A DNA stretch of 23,284 nucleotides from Pseudomonadota bacterium (GTDB taxonomy: Bacteria > Pseudomonadota > Alphaproteobacteria > JAAXGF01). A model generated the notes under the pieces. The model ran no database searches. It was not told where the DNA came from and worked only from the letters and a program-made list of their open reading frames with translations. Within the stretch, counting starts at the first letter, position 1, and each line of letters starts with the position of its first letter. Position numbers and translations under genes: made by a program. Below, in pieces: positions 15,042 through 22,311 of this stretch. The stretch spans positions 1-23,284 of the forward strand of contig JADFMW010000011.1 in the NCBI GenBank assembly GCA_022563655.1, written 5' to 3'.

Positions 15042-16300
15042 CGGAACCGCAGGTCACCACACTGCAAAACGGTCTCAGGATCGTTAGCGTCGACATGCCG
15101 GGGCTCGAGACCGCGGCGGTGGGGGTGTGGGTCGACGCCGGGGCGCGCCGCGAGAGCGCCCGGCTCAACGGCATCTCGCACCTGCTCGAGCACATGGCGT
15201 TCAAGGGCACCAAGCGGCGCTCGGCGCTGGCCATCGTCGAGCAGATCGAAACGGTTGGCGGCCACCTCAACGCCTACACCTCGCGCGAGTGCACGGCCTA
15301 CGTCGCCCGCGTGCTCAAGGAAGACGTGCCGCTGGCGATCGACATCCTGGCCGACATCGTGCAGCACGCCACGATGCCTGAGGACGAGCTCAAGCGCGAA
15401 CGCGACGTCGTGATGCAGGAGATCGCCCAGGTTCACGACACCCCCGACGACCTGGTCTTCGACCTGTTCCAGGATACCGCCTTCCCCGACCAGCCGCTCG
15501 GCCGCTCGATCCTGGGCACGCCGGACAGCGTCGGCGGCTTCTCGCGCGATATTCTCATCGATTACATGGCCAAGCATTACAGCGCCTCGCGCATGGTGGT
15601 GGCGGCGGCGGGGCGCGTCGACCACGATGTGCTCGTCCAGCTTTGCGGCGAGGCCTTCGAGGCGCTGCCGCAGCGAAGCAATTCCGAGTTCGAGCCGGCG
15701 GCCTATCGCGGCGGCGATACGCGGCGGGACCAACCCCTCGAGCAGGTCCACCTGGTGCTGGGATTCAACGGCGTCGCCTACCACGACCCCGAGTACTACG
15801 CCCAGCAGGTGCTCTCCACGACCCTCGGCGGGGGCATGTCGTCGCGGCTGTTCCAGGAAGTCCGCGAAAAGCGGGGGCTGGCTTACTCGGTGTACTCGTT
15901 CGCCGCCTCGTACCTCGACGGCGGCCTGTTCGGCATCTACGCCGGCGCGGGCGCCGACCACACGCGCGAGCTGGTGCCCGTCATCTGCGGCGAGGTCGTC
16001 AAGATCGCCCACTCGGTGAGCAACGACGAGCTCGACCGCGCGCGGGCGCAGCTCAAGGCATCGCTCTTGATGTCGCTGGAAAGCCCATCGGCGCGCTGCG
16101 AGCAGCTCAGCCGCCACATGCTGATCTTCGGCCGGCCGATTCCGGCGCGCGAGATCATCGAGCGCATCGACGCGGTCGACGCGGACGCCCTCACACGATC
16201 GGCACGGCGGCTCATCGAGGGCGAACGACCGACGGTCACGGCGCTGGGACCGGTCGCCGGCGTCGAGCCCTACGAGAAGATCGCCGCCCGCCTCGCCTGA
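15038..16300 (+). CDS. M16 family zinc peptidase (mitochondrial processing peptidase-like)
   Basis: This is a 420-residue M16B peptidase related to the beta subunit of mitochondrial processing peptidase. The inverted zinc motif H48-x2-E51-H52 (GISHLLEHMAFKGT) and the distal ligand E128 (RDVVMQEIAQ) are intact, so it should be catalytically active. Further signatures are GGHLNAYTSRECTAY, the glycine-rich TTLGGGMSSRLFQEVREKRGLAYSV loop and GIYAGAGAD. The start is GTG overlapping the thrC stop as GTGA, which implies translational coupling. There is no signal peptide, so it is probably cytoplasmic. Bacterial members next to thrC are common in alphaproteobacteria. Confidence 0.95.
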   Translation: MTEPQVTTLQNGLRIVSVDMPGLETAAVGVWVDAGARRESARLNGISHLLEHMAFKGTKRRSALAIVEQIETVGGHLNAYTSRECTAYVARVLKEDVPLAIDILADIVQHATMPEDELKRERDVVMQEIAQVHDTPDDLVFDLFQDTAFPDQPLGRSILGTPDSVGGFSRDILIDYMAKHYSASRMVVAAAGRVDHDVLVQLCGEAFEALPQRSNSEFEPAAYRGGDTRRDQPLEQVHLVLGFNGVAYHDPEYYAQQVLSTTLGGGMSSRLFQEVREKRGLAYSVYSFAASYLDGGLFGIYAGAGADHTRELVPVICGEVVKIAHSVSNDELDRARAQLKASLLMSLESPSARCEQLSRHMLIFGRPIPAREIIERIDAVDADALTRSARRLIEGERPTVTALGPVAGVEPYEKIAARLA

Positions 16301-16316
16301 GGAGACGAGGAGCGCC

Positions 16317-16949
16317 ATGTTTAACTATCTCAAACCCGCGACGCCCCCGGCTCTCGCCGCCCCGCTCCAGGGACCGCGGGTCTACCTGCGCGCGCCGCGC
16401 CTGAGCGACTGGCGCCCCTGGGCCGAGCTGCGCGCCGCCTCGCGCGTGTTCCTCGAACCGTGGGAGCCCAGTTGGCCCGAAGACCCCTTTAGCCGCGCCG
16501 TCTTCCGGGGCCTCCTGCGCCGCCACGCGCGGGAGAGCCGCGATGGCACCGGTTACAGCTTCTTTATCTTCCGCCGCACCGAAGATTCCCTGCTCGGCGG
16601 GGTGACGCTGAGCAACCTGCGGCGCGGCATCGCGATGTCGTGCAGCCTGGGTTACTGGATCGGCGCTTCTCACGCGCGCCAAGGGCTGATGACCGAAGCG
16701 CTGCGCAGCCTGTTGCCGTTGGTGTTCGATGAGTTCGGCTTGCACCGTCTCGAGGCGGCGTGCCTGCCGACCAACGTGGCGAGCCGGCGGCTGCTCGGAA
16801 AGCTCGGGTTCCGTGAAGAGGGATACGCGTGCGATTACCTGCGCATCAACGCCCACTGGCACGACCACGTGCTCTTCGCGCTACTCGCAAGCGATTATCA
16901 GGAGACCAGCGATTATGGCGTAACCGGGGACGTAACCGGGGGGACGTAA
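16317..16949 (+). CDS. GNAT acetyltransferase, RimJ/RimL-like
   Basis: This 210-residue GNAT protein resembles ribosomal-protein N-terminal acetyltransferases RimJ/RimL. Typical segments are GPRVYLRAPRLSDWRPWAELR at the N-terminus, LLGGVTLSNLRRG, the acetyl-CoA region GYWIGASHARQGLMTEALRSLL, and LHRLEAACLPTNVASRRLLGKLGFREEG. The start has AGGAG six bases upstream. The last ten residues (GVTGDVTGGT) are translated from the GTAACCGGGGAC repeat array, and the stop TAA lies inside the third unit. The original C-terminus has therefore been replaced or extended by the repeat. The protein substrate is unknown. Confidence 0.9.
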   Translation: MFNYLKPATPPALAAPLQGPRVYLRAPRLSDWRPWAELRAASRVFLEPWEPSWPEDPFSRAVFRGLLRRHARESRDGTGYSFFIFRRTEDSLLGGVTLSNLRRGIAMSCSLGYWIGASHARQGLMTEALRSLLPLVFDEFGLHRLEAACLPTNVASRRLLGKLGFREEGYACDYLRINAHWHDHVLFALLASDYQETSDYGVTGDVTGGT

Positions 16950-17062
16950 CCGGGGACAGTATATAATTTTAGATATTTTAGGCGCCGTTCGAGATCACTA
17001 AATACCAGATACTGTCCCCCTTTAACCCCCTGTCCCCTTTAACCCCCTGTCCCCCTTTAACC
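16920..17062. repeat. REP-like array: two sets of G/C-run repeats around an A+T-rich palindrome
   Basis: On the left, three units of GTAACCGGGGAC (12, 14 and 12 bp; 16920-16957). On the right, three units of about CTGTCCCCCTTTAACCCC (18, 17 and 16+ bp; from 17012 to 17062). Between them an 11-bp inverted repeat, GGGGACAGTAT (16952-16962) and ATACTGTCCCC (17009-17019), encloses an A+T-rich loop. The palindrome could act as a terminator for the GNAT gene and the opposing yqgE. The pattern resembles REP sequences mobilised by RAYT (Y1-type) transposases, but no transposase is present. It is not a CRISPR, since the units are contiguous and have no spacers. Confidence 0.8.
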
Positions 17063-17077
17063 GCTTTAAGCTTTACG

Positions 17078-17644
17078 TCAGGCGTGGCCGGCGACTCCCG
17101 ACAGTGCGGAGAGGTTGATGCCGAGTTTCCCCATCGCCTGCTGCCATTTGCCATTGAGGTCGCGACCAAAGATCAGCTCCTCGTCGGCGGTCACGTTCAG
17201 CCAGCCGTTGGCCTGGATCTCGGCGTCGAGCTGGCCGGCCGCCCAGCCGGCGTAGCCGAGCGCCAGCAGGCTGCGGCGCGGGCCCTCCGCGCCGGCGAGG
17301 GCCCGCAGGACGTCGATCGTCGCGGTGAGCGCGATGCCCTGGTTGACCACCAGCGAGGACTCCTGGGTGTAATCGTCCGAATGCAGGACGAAACCGCGCC
17401 CGGACTCGACGGGACCGCCAAAATGGACGCGAATGTGCTCGGTGACCGGGCCGACCTCGATGTCAAGCTGGCGCAGCAGGTCCGGGAACGTGATCGAATC
17501 GATCAGCTTGTTGACGACCAGCCCCATCGCGCCTTCGGCGCTGTGGGCGCAGAGATAGATCACCGACCGCGAGAAGCGGGGATCGGTCATGTGGGGCATC
17601 GCCACGAGCATCTGGCCTTCGAGATATCCCGATTTGTCTTTCAT
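17078..17644 (-). CDS. YqgE/AlgH family protein (UPF0301)
   Basis: This is a 188-residue soluble protein of the YqgE/AlgH family. Signature segments are YLEGQMLVAMPHMTDPRFSRSVIYLCAHS, EGAMGLVVNKL, VHFGGPVESGRGFVLHS, LGYAGWAAGQLDAEIQANGWL and the terminal GRDLNGKWQQAMGKLGI. AlgH was described as an alginate regulator in Pseudomonas, but the biochemical role of the family is not settled. It is transcribed toward the repeat array and convergent with the GNAT gene. The 149-bp region upstream is A+T-rich and shared with the divergent scsB/dsbD-like gene. Confidence 0.95.
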   Translation of the reverse strand: MKDKSGYLEGQMLVAMPHMTDPRFSRSVIYLCAHSAEGAMGLVVNKLIDSITFPDLLRQLDIEVGPVTEHIRVHFGGPVESGRGFVLHSDDYTQESSLVVNQGIALTATIDVLRALAGAEGPRRSLLALGYAGWAAGQLDAEIQANGWLNVTADEELIFGRDLNGKWQQAMGKLGINLSALSGVAGHA

Positions 17645-17793
17645 CGCACCCTCTGCGAGCGCTGTTGGGGGCCTCGGTGACTGCGTTGTACCATATACAT
17701 CTAGCGCGCCTGCACTAAAAAACTATATACGTTTCGGAGGATTTTGTTGGTGTCGAGCGGCCACGCGCCGGAGCCCGGGCTTGCTGGAGAACG
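17645..17793. promoter_or_regulatory. A+T-rich divergent promoter region (yqgE / dsbD-like)
   Basis: The 149-bp gap between two divergent genes contains an A+T-rich core near 17686-17735 (CATATACATCTAG, AAAAAACTATATACG), in strong contrast to its surroundings. On the minus strand TTAGTG and TATGGT lie about 17 bp apart and could serve yqgE. No clear pair is seen for the plus strand. Placement is by composition and gene orientation. Confidence 0.4.
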
Positions 17794-19917
17794 ATGACGG
17801 GTATGGCAATTGGTGAGTGTGCGCGCCGGCTGGCGGCCGGGCTTGCGCTGGTGCTCGCCGCCGGCGCCGCTGGCGATGCGCGGGCGACGGCGAGCGCCTG
17901 GGAAGGCCCCGAGTTCGCCCAGGTCAGGCTGATCTCGGCGCAAAGCGCGGTGGACGCGGGCGGGGCGGCGGTGCTCGGCCTGCACGTCCGTTTGGCCCCG
18001 GGTTGGAAGATCTACTGGCGCTCGCCCGGCGACGCGGGCTTCCCGCCGCGCATCGACTGGACCGGCTCGACCAACCTGGCCGAGGCCGAGATCGCATGGC
18101 CGGCGCCGCGGCGTATGCTCGAGATCGGCGACCTCTACTCCCACGGCTACATGGACGAGGTGGTGCTGCCGCTCACGGTGCGCGCCACCGAGCCCGGCCG
18201 GCCGCTCGGCCTGCGCGCCGTCATCGACTACGTCGCCTGCGAGGAAATCTGCGTGCCGTTGAAGGCGACGGCGGCTCTCGACCTGCCGGCGGGCCCGGCG
18301 GCGCCGACCGCGTTCGGAAACCTCATCGCGAAGTTCATGGCGCGGGTGCCCGGACCGCCGGCGCCAGGCGACCCCGTGATCGAGGCGGCCGAGGTCGCCG
18401 GCGAGGGCGCCGACCGGCTGCTGCGCGTCGTCGCCCGCTCGGCGACGCCGTTCGGCGCACCCGAGCTGTTCGTCGAGGGGCCCGATTCGATGTACTTCGC
18501 GCCGCCCGAGGTCGAGCTGCGCGCCGGCGGCAAGACGGCCGTGTTCCTCCTGGCCGCGCCCCAGATCCGCGGCGACGCCGCCCTCGAGGGCGTGGCGCTG
18601 ACGATCACCCTGGTCGACGGCGAGAGCGCGATCGAGCAGACGCTCGCCGCCGTGCCTGGCGCCGCCGAAGCGCCCAGGCTCGGCGCCCTCGCCGTGATCC
18701 TGGCGATGGCCTTTGCCGGCGGGCTGATCCTCAACCTGATGCCGTGCGTGCTGCCGGTGCTGTCGATCAAGCTGATGGGGGCGATCGGCCTCGGCGGCGC
18801 GGCGCGGCGCCGCGTGGTGACGCGGTTCCTCGCGGCGGCGGCGGGAATCGTCGCTTCGTTCCTGGCCCTCGCCGCGCTCGCCGCCGCGCTCAAGGCGGGC
18901 GGGCTGGCGGTGGGCTGGGGCATCCAGTTCCAGGAGCCGCTGTTCCTGGTCGCGCTCGTCGTCGTGCTGTCCCTGTTTGCCTGCAACATGTGGGGATGGT
19001 TCGAGATCAGGCTGCCGTCGTGGCTCGGCGGCCTCGACGGCGACGGCGGCGGCAGCACCGACAGCGTCGCCGGCCACTTCGGCAGCGGCGCCTTCGCCAC
19101 CCTCTTGGCGACGCCCTGCTCGGCGCCGTTCCTCGGCACGGCGGTGGCCTTCGCCCTGGCCCGCGGACTGCCGGAGATCTTCGCCGTATTCGCCGCGCTC
19201 GGCCTCGGCATGGCCGCCCCCTATCTGGCGGTGGCGGCGTTCCCCGGGGTGGCAACGCGGCTGCCGCGGCCGGGCCCGTGGATGGCGACCCTACGGCGCG
19301 TCCTCGGCCTCCTGCTGGCGGCGACCGCGGTGTGGCTGCTGACGGTGCTGGCGGCGCAGACGGGCGCCTGGTCGGCGCTCGCGGTCGGCGTCCTGATGAT
19401 CGCCGCCGCAGGGGTGCTCAAGCTCACCGCCGGCGACGCGCGGCGGCGGTTCGGCACCGTGGGCGCGCTCGCCGTGGTGCTCGTCCTCGCCTTCGCCGCG
19501 CCGGGGCAGATCGGCCGCGCCGGCCCCGCCGCGCCGACGGCCCCCACCGACTCGATCTGGCAGCCGTTCGACAGGGCGGCGATTCCGGCTCTGATCGCGG
19601 CCGGCAAGACGGTGTTCGTCGACGTCACCGCCGACTGGTGCGTCACTTGCCAGTTCAACAAGACCACGGTGCTCAACCGCGGCGAGGTGGCGCGGCGGCT
19701 GGCCGGCGGGCCCGTCGTGGCGATGCGCGCCGACTGGACCCTGCCCGACGCCGGGATCGCCGTGTATCTCGAGAGCTCCGGCCGCTTCGGCATCCCCTTC
19801 AACGCCGTATACGGCCCGGCGTTGCCGCGCGGGCTGGTGCTGCCCGAGCTGTTGACCGACGACGCCGTTCTGGCCGCTCTGGACCGGGCGGGCAGCGCCG
19901 TCGCCGCGGCCAAATAA
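17794..19917 (+). CDS. ScsB/DsbD-type thiol:disulfide interchange protein
   Basis: This is a 707-residue three-domain protein that carries electrons from cytoplasmic thioredoxin across the membrane to periplasmic thiol proteins. A signal peptide (about 1-32) precedes a periplasmic N-terminal domain with GWKIYWRSPGDAGFPP and the Cys pair C149/C153 (YVACEEICVP). The membrane domain (about 297-575) holds the redox pair C318 (NLMPCVLPVLSIK) and C442 (LATPCSAPFLGTA). The C-terminal thioredoxin fold has C616-V-T-C619 (TADWCVTCQFNK). The large N-terminal domain fits ScsB better than classical DsbD. ATG 17794 has GGAG four bases upstream; ATG 17803 is possible. It may keep copper-site thiols of oxidase assembly factors reduced, but that is inference from its neighbours. 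Confidence 0.93.
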   Translation: MTGMAIGECARRLAAGLALVLAAGAAGDARATASAWEGPEFAQVRLISAQSAVDAGGAAVLGLHVRLAPGWKIYWRSPGDAGFPPRIDWTGSTNLAEAEIAWPAPRRMLEIGDLYSHGYMDEVVLPLTVRATEPGRPLGLRAVIDYVACEEICVPLKATAALDLPAGPAAPTAFGNLIAKFMARVPGPPAPGDPVIEAAEVAGEGADRLLRVVARSATPFGAPELFVEGPDSMYFAPPEVELRAGGKTAVFLLAAPQIRGDAALEGVALTITLVDGESAIEQTLAAVPGAAEAPRLGALAVILAMAFAGGLILNLMPCVLPVLSIKLMGAIGLGGAARRRVVTRFLAAAAGIVASFLALAALAAALKAGGLAVGWGIQFQEPLFLVALVVVLSLFACNMWGWFEIRLPSWLGGLDGDGGGSTDSVAGHFGSGAFATLLATPCSAPFLGTAVAFALARGLPEIFAVFAALGLGMAAPYLAVAAFPGVATRLPRPGPWMATLRRVLGLLLAATAVWLLTVLAAQTGAWSALAVGVLMIAAAGVLKLTAGDARRRFGTVGALAVVLVLAFAAPGQIGRAGPAAPTAPTDSIWQPFDRAAIPALIAAGKTVFVDVTADWCVTCQFNKTTVLNRGEVARRLAGGPVVAMRADWTLPDAGIAVYLESSGRFGIPFNAVYGPALPRGLVLPELLTDDAVLAALDRAGSAVAAAK

Positions 19918-19936
19918 CCGCCGCCCGCGCCGGCGG
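19918..19936 (+). terminator. Possible hairpin terminator after the dsbD-like gene
   Basis: CCGCCG (19918-19923) and CGGCGG (19931-19936) form a 6-bp G+C stem with a 7-nt loop directly after the stop codon. There is no T-run behind it, so it is at best a weak intrinsic terminator. Confidence 0.3.
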
Positions 19937-19985
19937 GGATGGTCGCGCGACGGCGTGCGCCCTAACTGTTGGACTGGTCCGCCAT

Positions 19986-20033
19986 TCTCGCCGTTATACG
20001 ATTAAACTGGGCCATTATGCTGGGCCGCCACAC
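19986..20033 (+). promoter_or_regulatory. A+T-rich candidate promoter region for the peroxiredoxin gene
   Basis: Within the 152-bp gap after the dsbD-like gene, TTATAC followed 16 bp later by TATGCT gives a possible -35/-10 pair ahead of the peroxiredoxin start at 20070. TTGGAC further upstream with TTATAC (19-bp spacer) is an alternative reading. The drop in G+C supports a promoter here, but the exact boxes are uncertain. Confidence 0.3.
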
Positions 20034-20069
20034 AAGGCCGTGCGGCACACTGTCAACAGAGGAGGCACC

Positions 20070-20552
20070 ATGACCATCAAAGTCGGCGATCGAATTCCGT
20101 CCGCCACGCTCCGCCACATGACCGCGGACGGCATAGACGAGCTTTCAACCGAGGCATTTTTCAAGGGCAAGCGCGTCGCGCTGTTCGGCCTGCCGGGCGC
20201 GTACACGCCGACCTGCTCGGCCCAACACCTGCCGGGTTTCGTCGCCAACGCCGATCAACTCAAGGCCAAGGGCGTCGACGCCATCGCCTGCGTCTCGGTC
20301 AATGACGCGTTCGTCATGGACGCCTGGGGCAAGAATCAGAACGTGGGCGACAAGGTGATGATGCTGGCCGACGGCAGCGCCGAGTTGACCCGCGCGCTGG
20401 GCCTCGACCTCGACCTCGGAGCACGCGGGCTCGGCGTGCGCTCGAAGCGCTACTCGATGCTCGTCGACGACGGCGTCGTTACGGCGCTGCATCTCGAGGA
20501 CGGCACGGGCCTGAGCGTGAGCGACGCCGAGACGCTGCTGCGCGATCTCTAG
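20070..20552 (+). CDS. Peroxiredoxin, Prx5-like
   Basis: This is a 160-residue cytoplasmic thiol peroxidase that reduces H2O2 and organic hydroperoxides. It starts at ATG 20070 with GAGGAGG seven bases before it. The peroxidatic cysteine is C49 in LPGAYTPTCSAQHLPGF, the Prx5 active-site signature. Also present are VNDAFVMDAWGK, MMLADGSAELTRALGLDLDL and RSKRYSMLVDDGVV. C74 (IACVSVND) is the only other cysteine. The stop TAG at 20550-20552 is completed by the first base of the adjoining MITE-like element. It is separated from the dsbD-like gene by 152 bp with its own likely promoter. Confidence 0.95.
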   Translation: MTIKVGDRIPSATLRHMTADGIDELSTEAFFKGKRVALFGLPGAYTPTCSAQHLPGFVANADQLKAKGVDAIACVSVNDAFVMDAWGKNQNVGDKVMMLADGSAELTRALGLDLDLGARGLGVRSKRYSMLVDDGVVTALHLEDGTGLSVSDAETLLRDL

Positions 20553-20819
20553 CCCGGACTTCTCACCATGGACAGGCGCGTCATCGCGTCGGGCGGAGTC
20601 CGAGCCGCCAGGAGAAGGCCGCGGAGCGTAGCCTTGGCTACGGTCAAGGCCTTCGACGCCGCGGGCGGCCCGCCCGACGCGACCCGAAGGGCGGCGGATA
20701 TCGCACGAGAAGCCGCGTCAAAGCGCTTGCCCGATGCGACGGCATCGCGCCGCGCGCTTTTCCTAGCCTGTCGTGCGATATCCGCCGTGCCGCACCCGTC
20801 CATAGTGAGAAATCCGGGC
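20552..20819. mobile_element. Complete MITE-like element with two hairpin arms
   Basis: This is a 268-bp non-coding element with 22-bp terminal inverted repeats (20552-20573 and 20798-20819, 20 of 22 matched; they begin GCCCGGAYTTCTCACYATGG). It is flanked by TA on both sides (20550-20551 and 20820-20821), as expected for a TA duplication at a CTAG target. Arm A pairs 20585-20596 with 20670-20681 (12 bp) around a small hairpin at 20627-20642. Arm B pairs 20694-20708 with 20771-20785 (15 bp), then 20720-20726 with 20754-20760, then 20733-20737 with 20742-20746. It lies between two convergent genes and could act as a bidirectional terminator. No transposase is encoded, so mobilisation in trans is assumed. 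Confidence 0.8.
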
Positions 20820-21310
20820 TAGCCCGCCGGCTCGCCGGACGCTTCGTTCTTTCCTTTCCCGGCGACATAACGAGCCATGCCGCGGCGGGCGAGCGCGTCG
20901 GCGCGCTCGTTGCCGGGATGGCCAGAGTGCCCCTTGACCCAGCGCCACTCGACGTCGTGCGCGGCGAGCGCCGCGTCGAGCCGGCGCCACAGGTCGGCGT
21001 TCTTGACCGGCTTCCTGCCCGCGGTCTTCCAGCCGTTGACCTTCCAGCGCTCGATCCAGCGGGTGATGCCCTCCTTGACATAGACGCTGTCGGTGATGAT
21101 GCGCGCGGCAACCGGGCGCTTGAGCGCCTCGAGCGCCTGGATCGTCGCCATCAGCTCCATGCGGTTGTTGGTGGTGAGCGCCTCGCCGCCCGACAGCTCG
21201 CGCGCCGTGCCGCCATACGACAGCACGGCGCCCCAGCCGCCGGGACCCGGATTTCCCGAGCACGCGCCGTCGGTGCAGATCACGACCCGATCGCCGGCCC
21301 GGCCAGTCAT
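20819..21310 (-). CDS. rnhA: Ribonuclease HI
   Basis: RNase HI cleaves RNA in RNA-DNA hybrids, removing primers and R-loops. The 163-residue protein carries all four carboxylates of the DEDD site: D14 (ICTDGACSGNPGPGGWGAVL), E52 (TTNNRMELMATIQALEALK), D74 (IITDSVYVKEGITRWI) and D138 (GHPGNERADALAR). The catalytic-loop H128 is in KGHSGHPGN. The stop codon is the TAG shared with the right end of the MITE-like element. The start ATG is the last of four ATGs in the 14-bp repeat ladder that joins it to thrB, so translation is probably coupled to thrB. The gene pair thrB-rnhA is common in alphaproteobacteria. Confidence 0.97.
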   Translation of the reverse strand: MTGRAGDRVVICTDGACSGNPGPGGWGAVLSYGGTARELSGGEALTTNNRMELMATIQALEALKRPVAARIITDSVYVKEGITRWIERWKVNGWKTAGRKPVKNADLWRRLDAALAAHDVEWRWVKGHSGHPGNERADALARRGMARYVAGKGKNEASGEPAG

Positions 21311-21361
21311 GTGAGCCCAGTCATGTGAGCCCGGTCATGTGATCCCAGTCATGTGAGCCCG
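21306..21361 (-). repeat. Four tandem 14-bp repeats forming an ATGA minicistron ladder
   Basis: On the minus strand the unit GGGCTCACATGACT/C is repeated four times (one copy has GGGATC). Every unit carries ATGA, where a TGA stop and an ATG start overlap. thrB ends at the first (TGA 21351-21349). ATGs at 21352, 21338 and 21324 each open a 5-codon ORF (MTGIT, MTGLT, MTGLT) that ends in the next unit. The fourth ATG (21310) starts rnhA. The ancestral junction was presumably a single ATGA overlap. Confidence 0.92.
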
Positions 21362-22311
21362 TACGCCGCCGGCCCCGAGACCCCCTGGTGGAAGCGCAGC
21401 TTGCGCAGGTGCTCGAGCGGGTCCTTGGGCTTGCCCAGCGCGCCCTCGACCTGGTGCAGCAAGTCGTAGAGCCGCGTCAACAGGAAGCGCAGGGCCGCGC
21501 CGCGGGCGAGCCGCGGCAGCGCCTCGAGCTCGGCCGCCGAGAACTCGCGCACGCCGCGGTACGAAGAGAGCATCTGGCTCGCCTTGGTGATGTTGAACTC
21601 GCCGTAGCGCTCGAAGCACCAGGCGTTCAGGCACACCGCCACGTCGTAAGCGAAAAAGTCATTGCAGGAGAAATAGAAATCGATCAGCCCGGTGATCCGG
21701 AAGCCCTCGAAGAACACGTTGTCGGGGAACAGGTCGGCGTGGATGATCCCGGCGGGAAGGTCGCTCGGCCATGCCCCCTCGAGATGGTCAAGCTCGGCCT
21801 CGAGGATGGCGCAAAGGCCGCCCTGAACCGTGTCGGCGCGCGCCTTGCAGGCGGCGTAAAGCTGACGCCAGCCGGCGAACGACAGCGCGTTGGGCCGCGA
21901 CATGCCGAAGTCGGCGCCGGCGATGTGCAGCCGCGCCAGGGCCTCGCCCAGCGCGGCGCAGTGCTCGGGCTGGATGCGCCGCGGCCACACGCCTTCAAGA
22001 AAGCTCACGATCACCGCCGGCCGGCCGCACAGCTCGCGCAGCGCCTTGCCGTCGCGGCCGTGGATCGGCGTCGGGCAGGGCACGCCGCGCCCCGCCAGGT
22101 GCTCCATCAGCCCCAGGAAGTACGGCAGATCCTCGGCCGCGACCCGTTTCTCATAAAGCGTGACGATGTACGGCGAGCGGTCGGTGAGCAGCAGGTAATT
22201 GCTGTTTTCGACGCCCTCGGCGATGCCCTTGAGCGAGACCAGGGCGCCGACATCGTACTGTGCGAGGAAGGCGGCGATGTCCTCGCCCGAGACCTCGGTG
22301 TAAACCGCCAT
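21349..22311 (-). CDS. thrB: Homoserine kinase, type II (APH-fold)
   Basis: This enzyme phosphorylates homoserine, giving the substrate of threonine synthase (thrC in this window). The 320-residue protein belongs to the aminoglycoside-phosphotransferase-like ThrB family used by alphaproteobacteria and pseudomonads rather than the GHMP type. The N-terminus MAVYTEVSGEDIAAFLAQYDVG and GIAEGVENSNYLL match the family. The catalytic loop is H191-A-D193-LFPDN198 (GIIHADLFPDNVFF), and the metal-binding Asp is D211 (GLIDFYFSCNDFFAYDVAV). The last three residues GLT and the stop lie in the first unit of the 14-bp repeat ladder. The gene ispH, which often precedes thrB, is not present upstream. Confidence 0.96.
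   Translation of the reverse strand: MAVYTEVSGEDIAAFLAQYDVGALVSLKGIAEGVENSNYLLLTDRSPYIVTLYEKRVAAEDLPYFLGLMEHLAGRGVPCPTPIHGRDGKALRELCGRPAVIVSFLEGVWPRRIQPEHCAALGEALARLHIAGADFGMSRPNALSFAGWRQLYAACKARADTVQGGLCAILEAELDHLEGAWPSDLPAGIIHADLFPDNVFFEGFRITGLIDFYFSCNDFFAYDVAVCLNAWCFERYGEFNITKASQMLSSYRGVREFSAAELEALPRLARGAALRFLLTRLYDLLHQVEGALGKPKDPLEHLRKLRFHQGVSGPAAYGLT

Noticed and set aside
16920..17062. Possible CRISPR array
   Set aside because: Units are contiguous and very short, no spacers, no cas genes nearby.
17817..20070. A long plus-strand frame running from the dsbD-like gene into the peroxiredoxin, suggesting a 911-residue fusion
   Set aside because: The first part is an out-of-frame shadow of the dsbD-like gene (Arg/Gly-rich). 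The peroxiredoxin has its own Shine-Dalgarno and ATG at 20070.
20568..20822. Small ORFs on both strands inside the MITE-like element
   Set aside because: They follow the inverted-repeat structure, have no Shine-Dalgarno and mirror each other, as expected from palindromic DNA.
21306..21361. Possible CRISPR or operator array at the thrB-rnhA junction
   Set aside because: Units abut without spacers and lie across overlapping stop and start codons; the translational reading explains them better.
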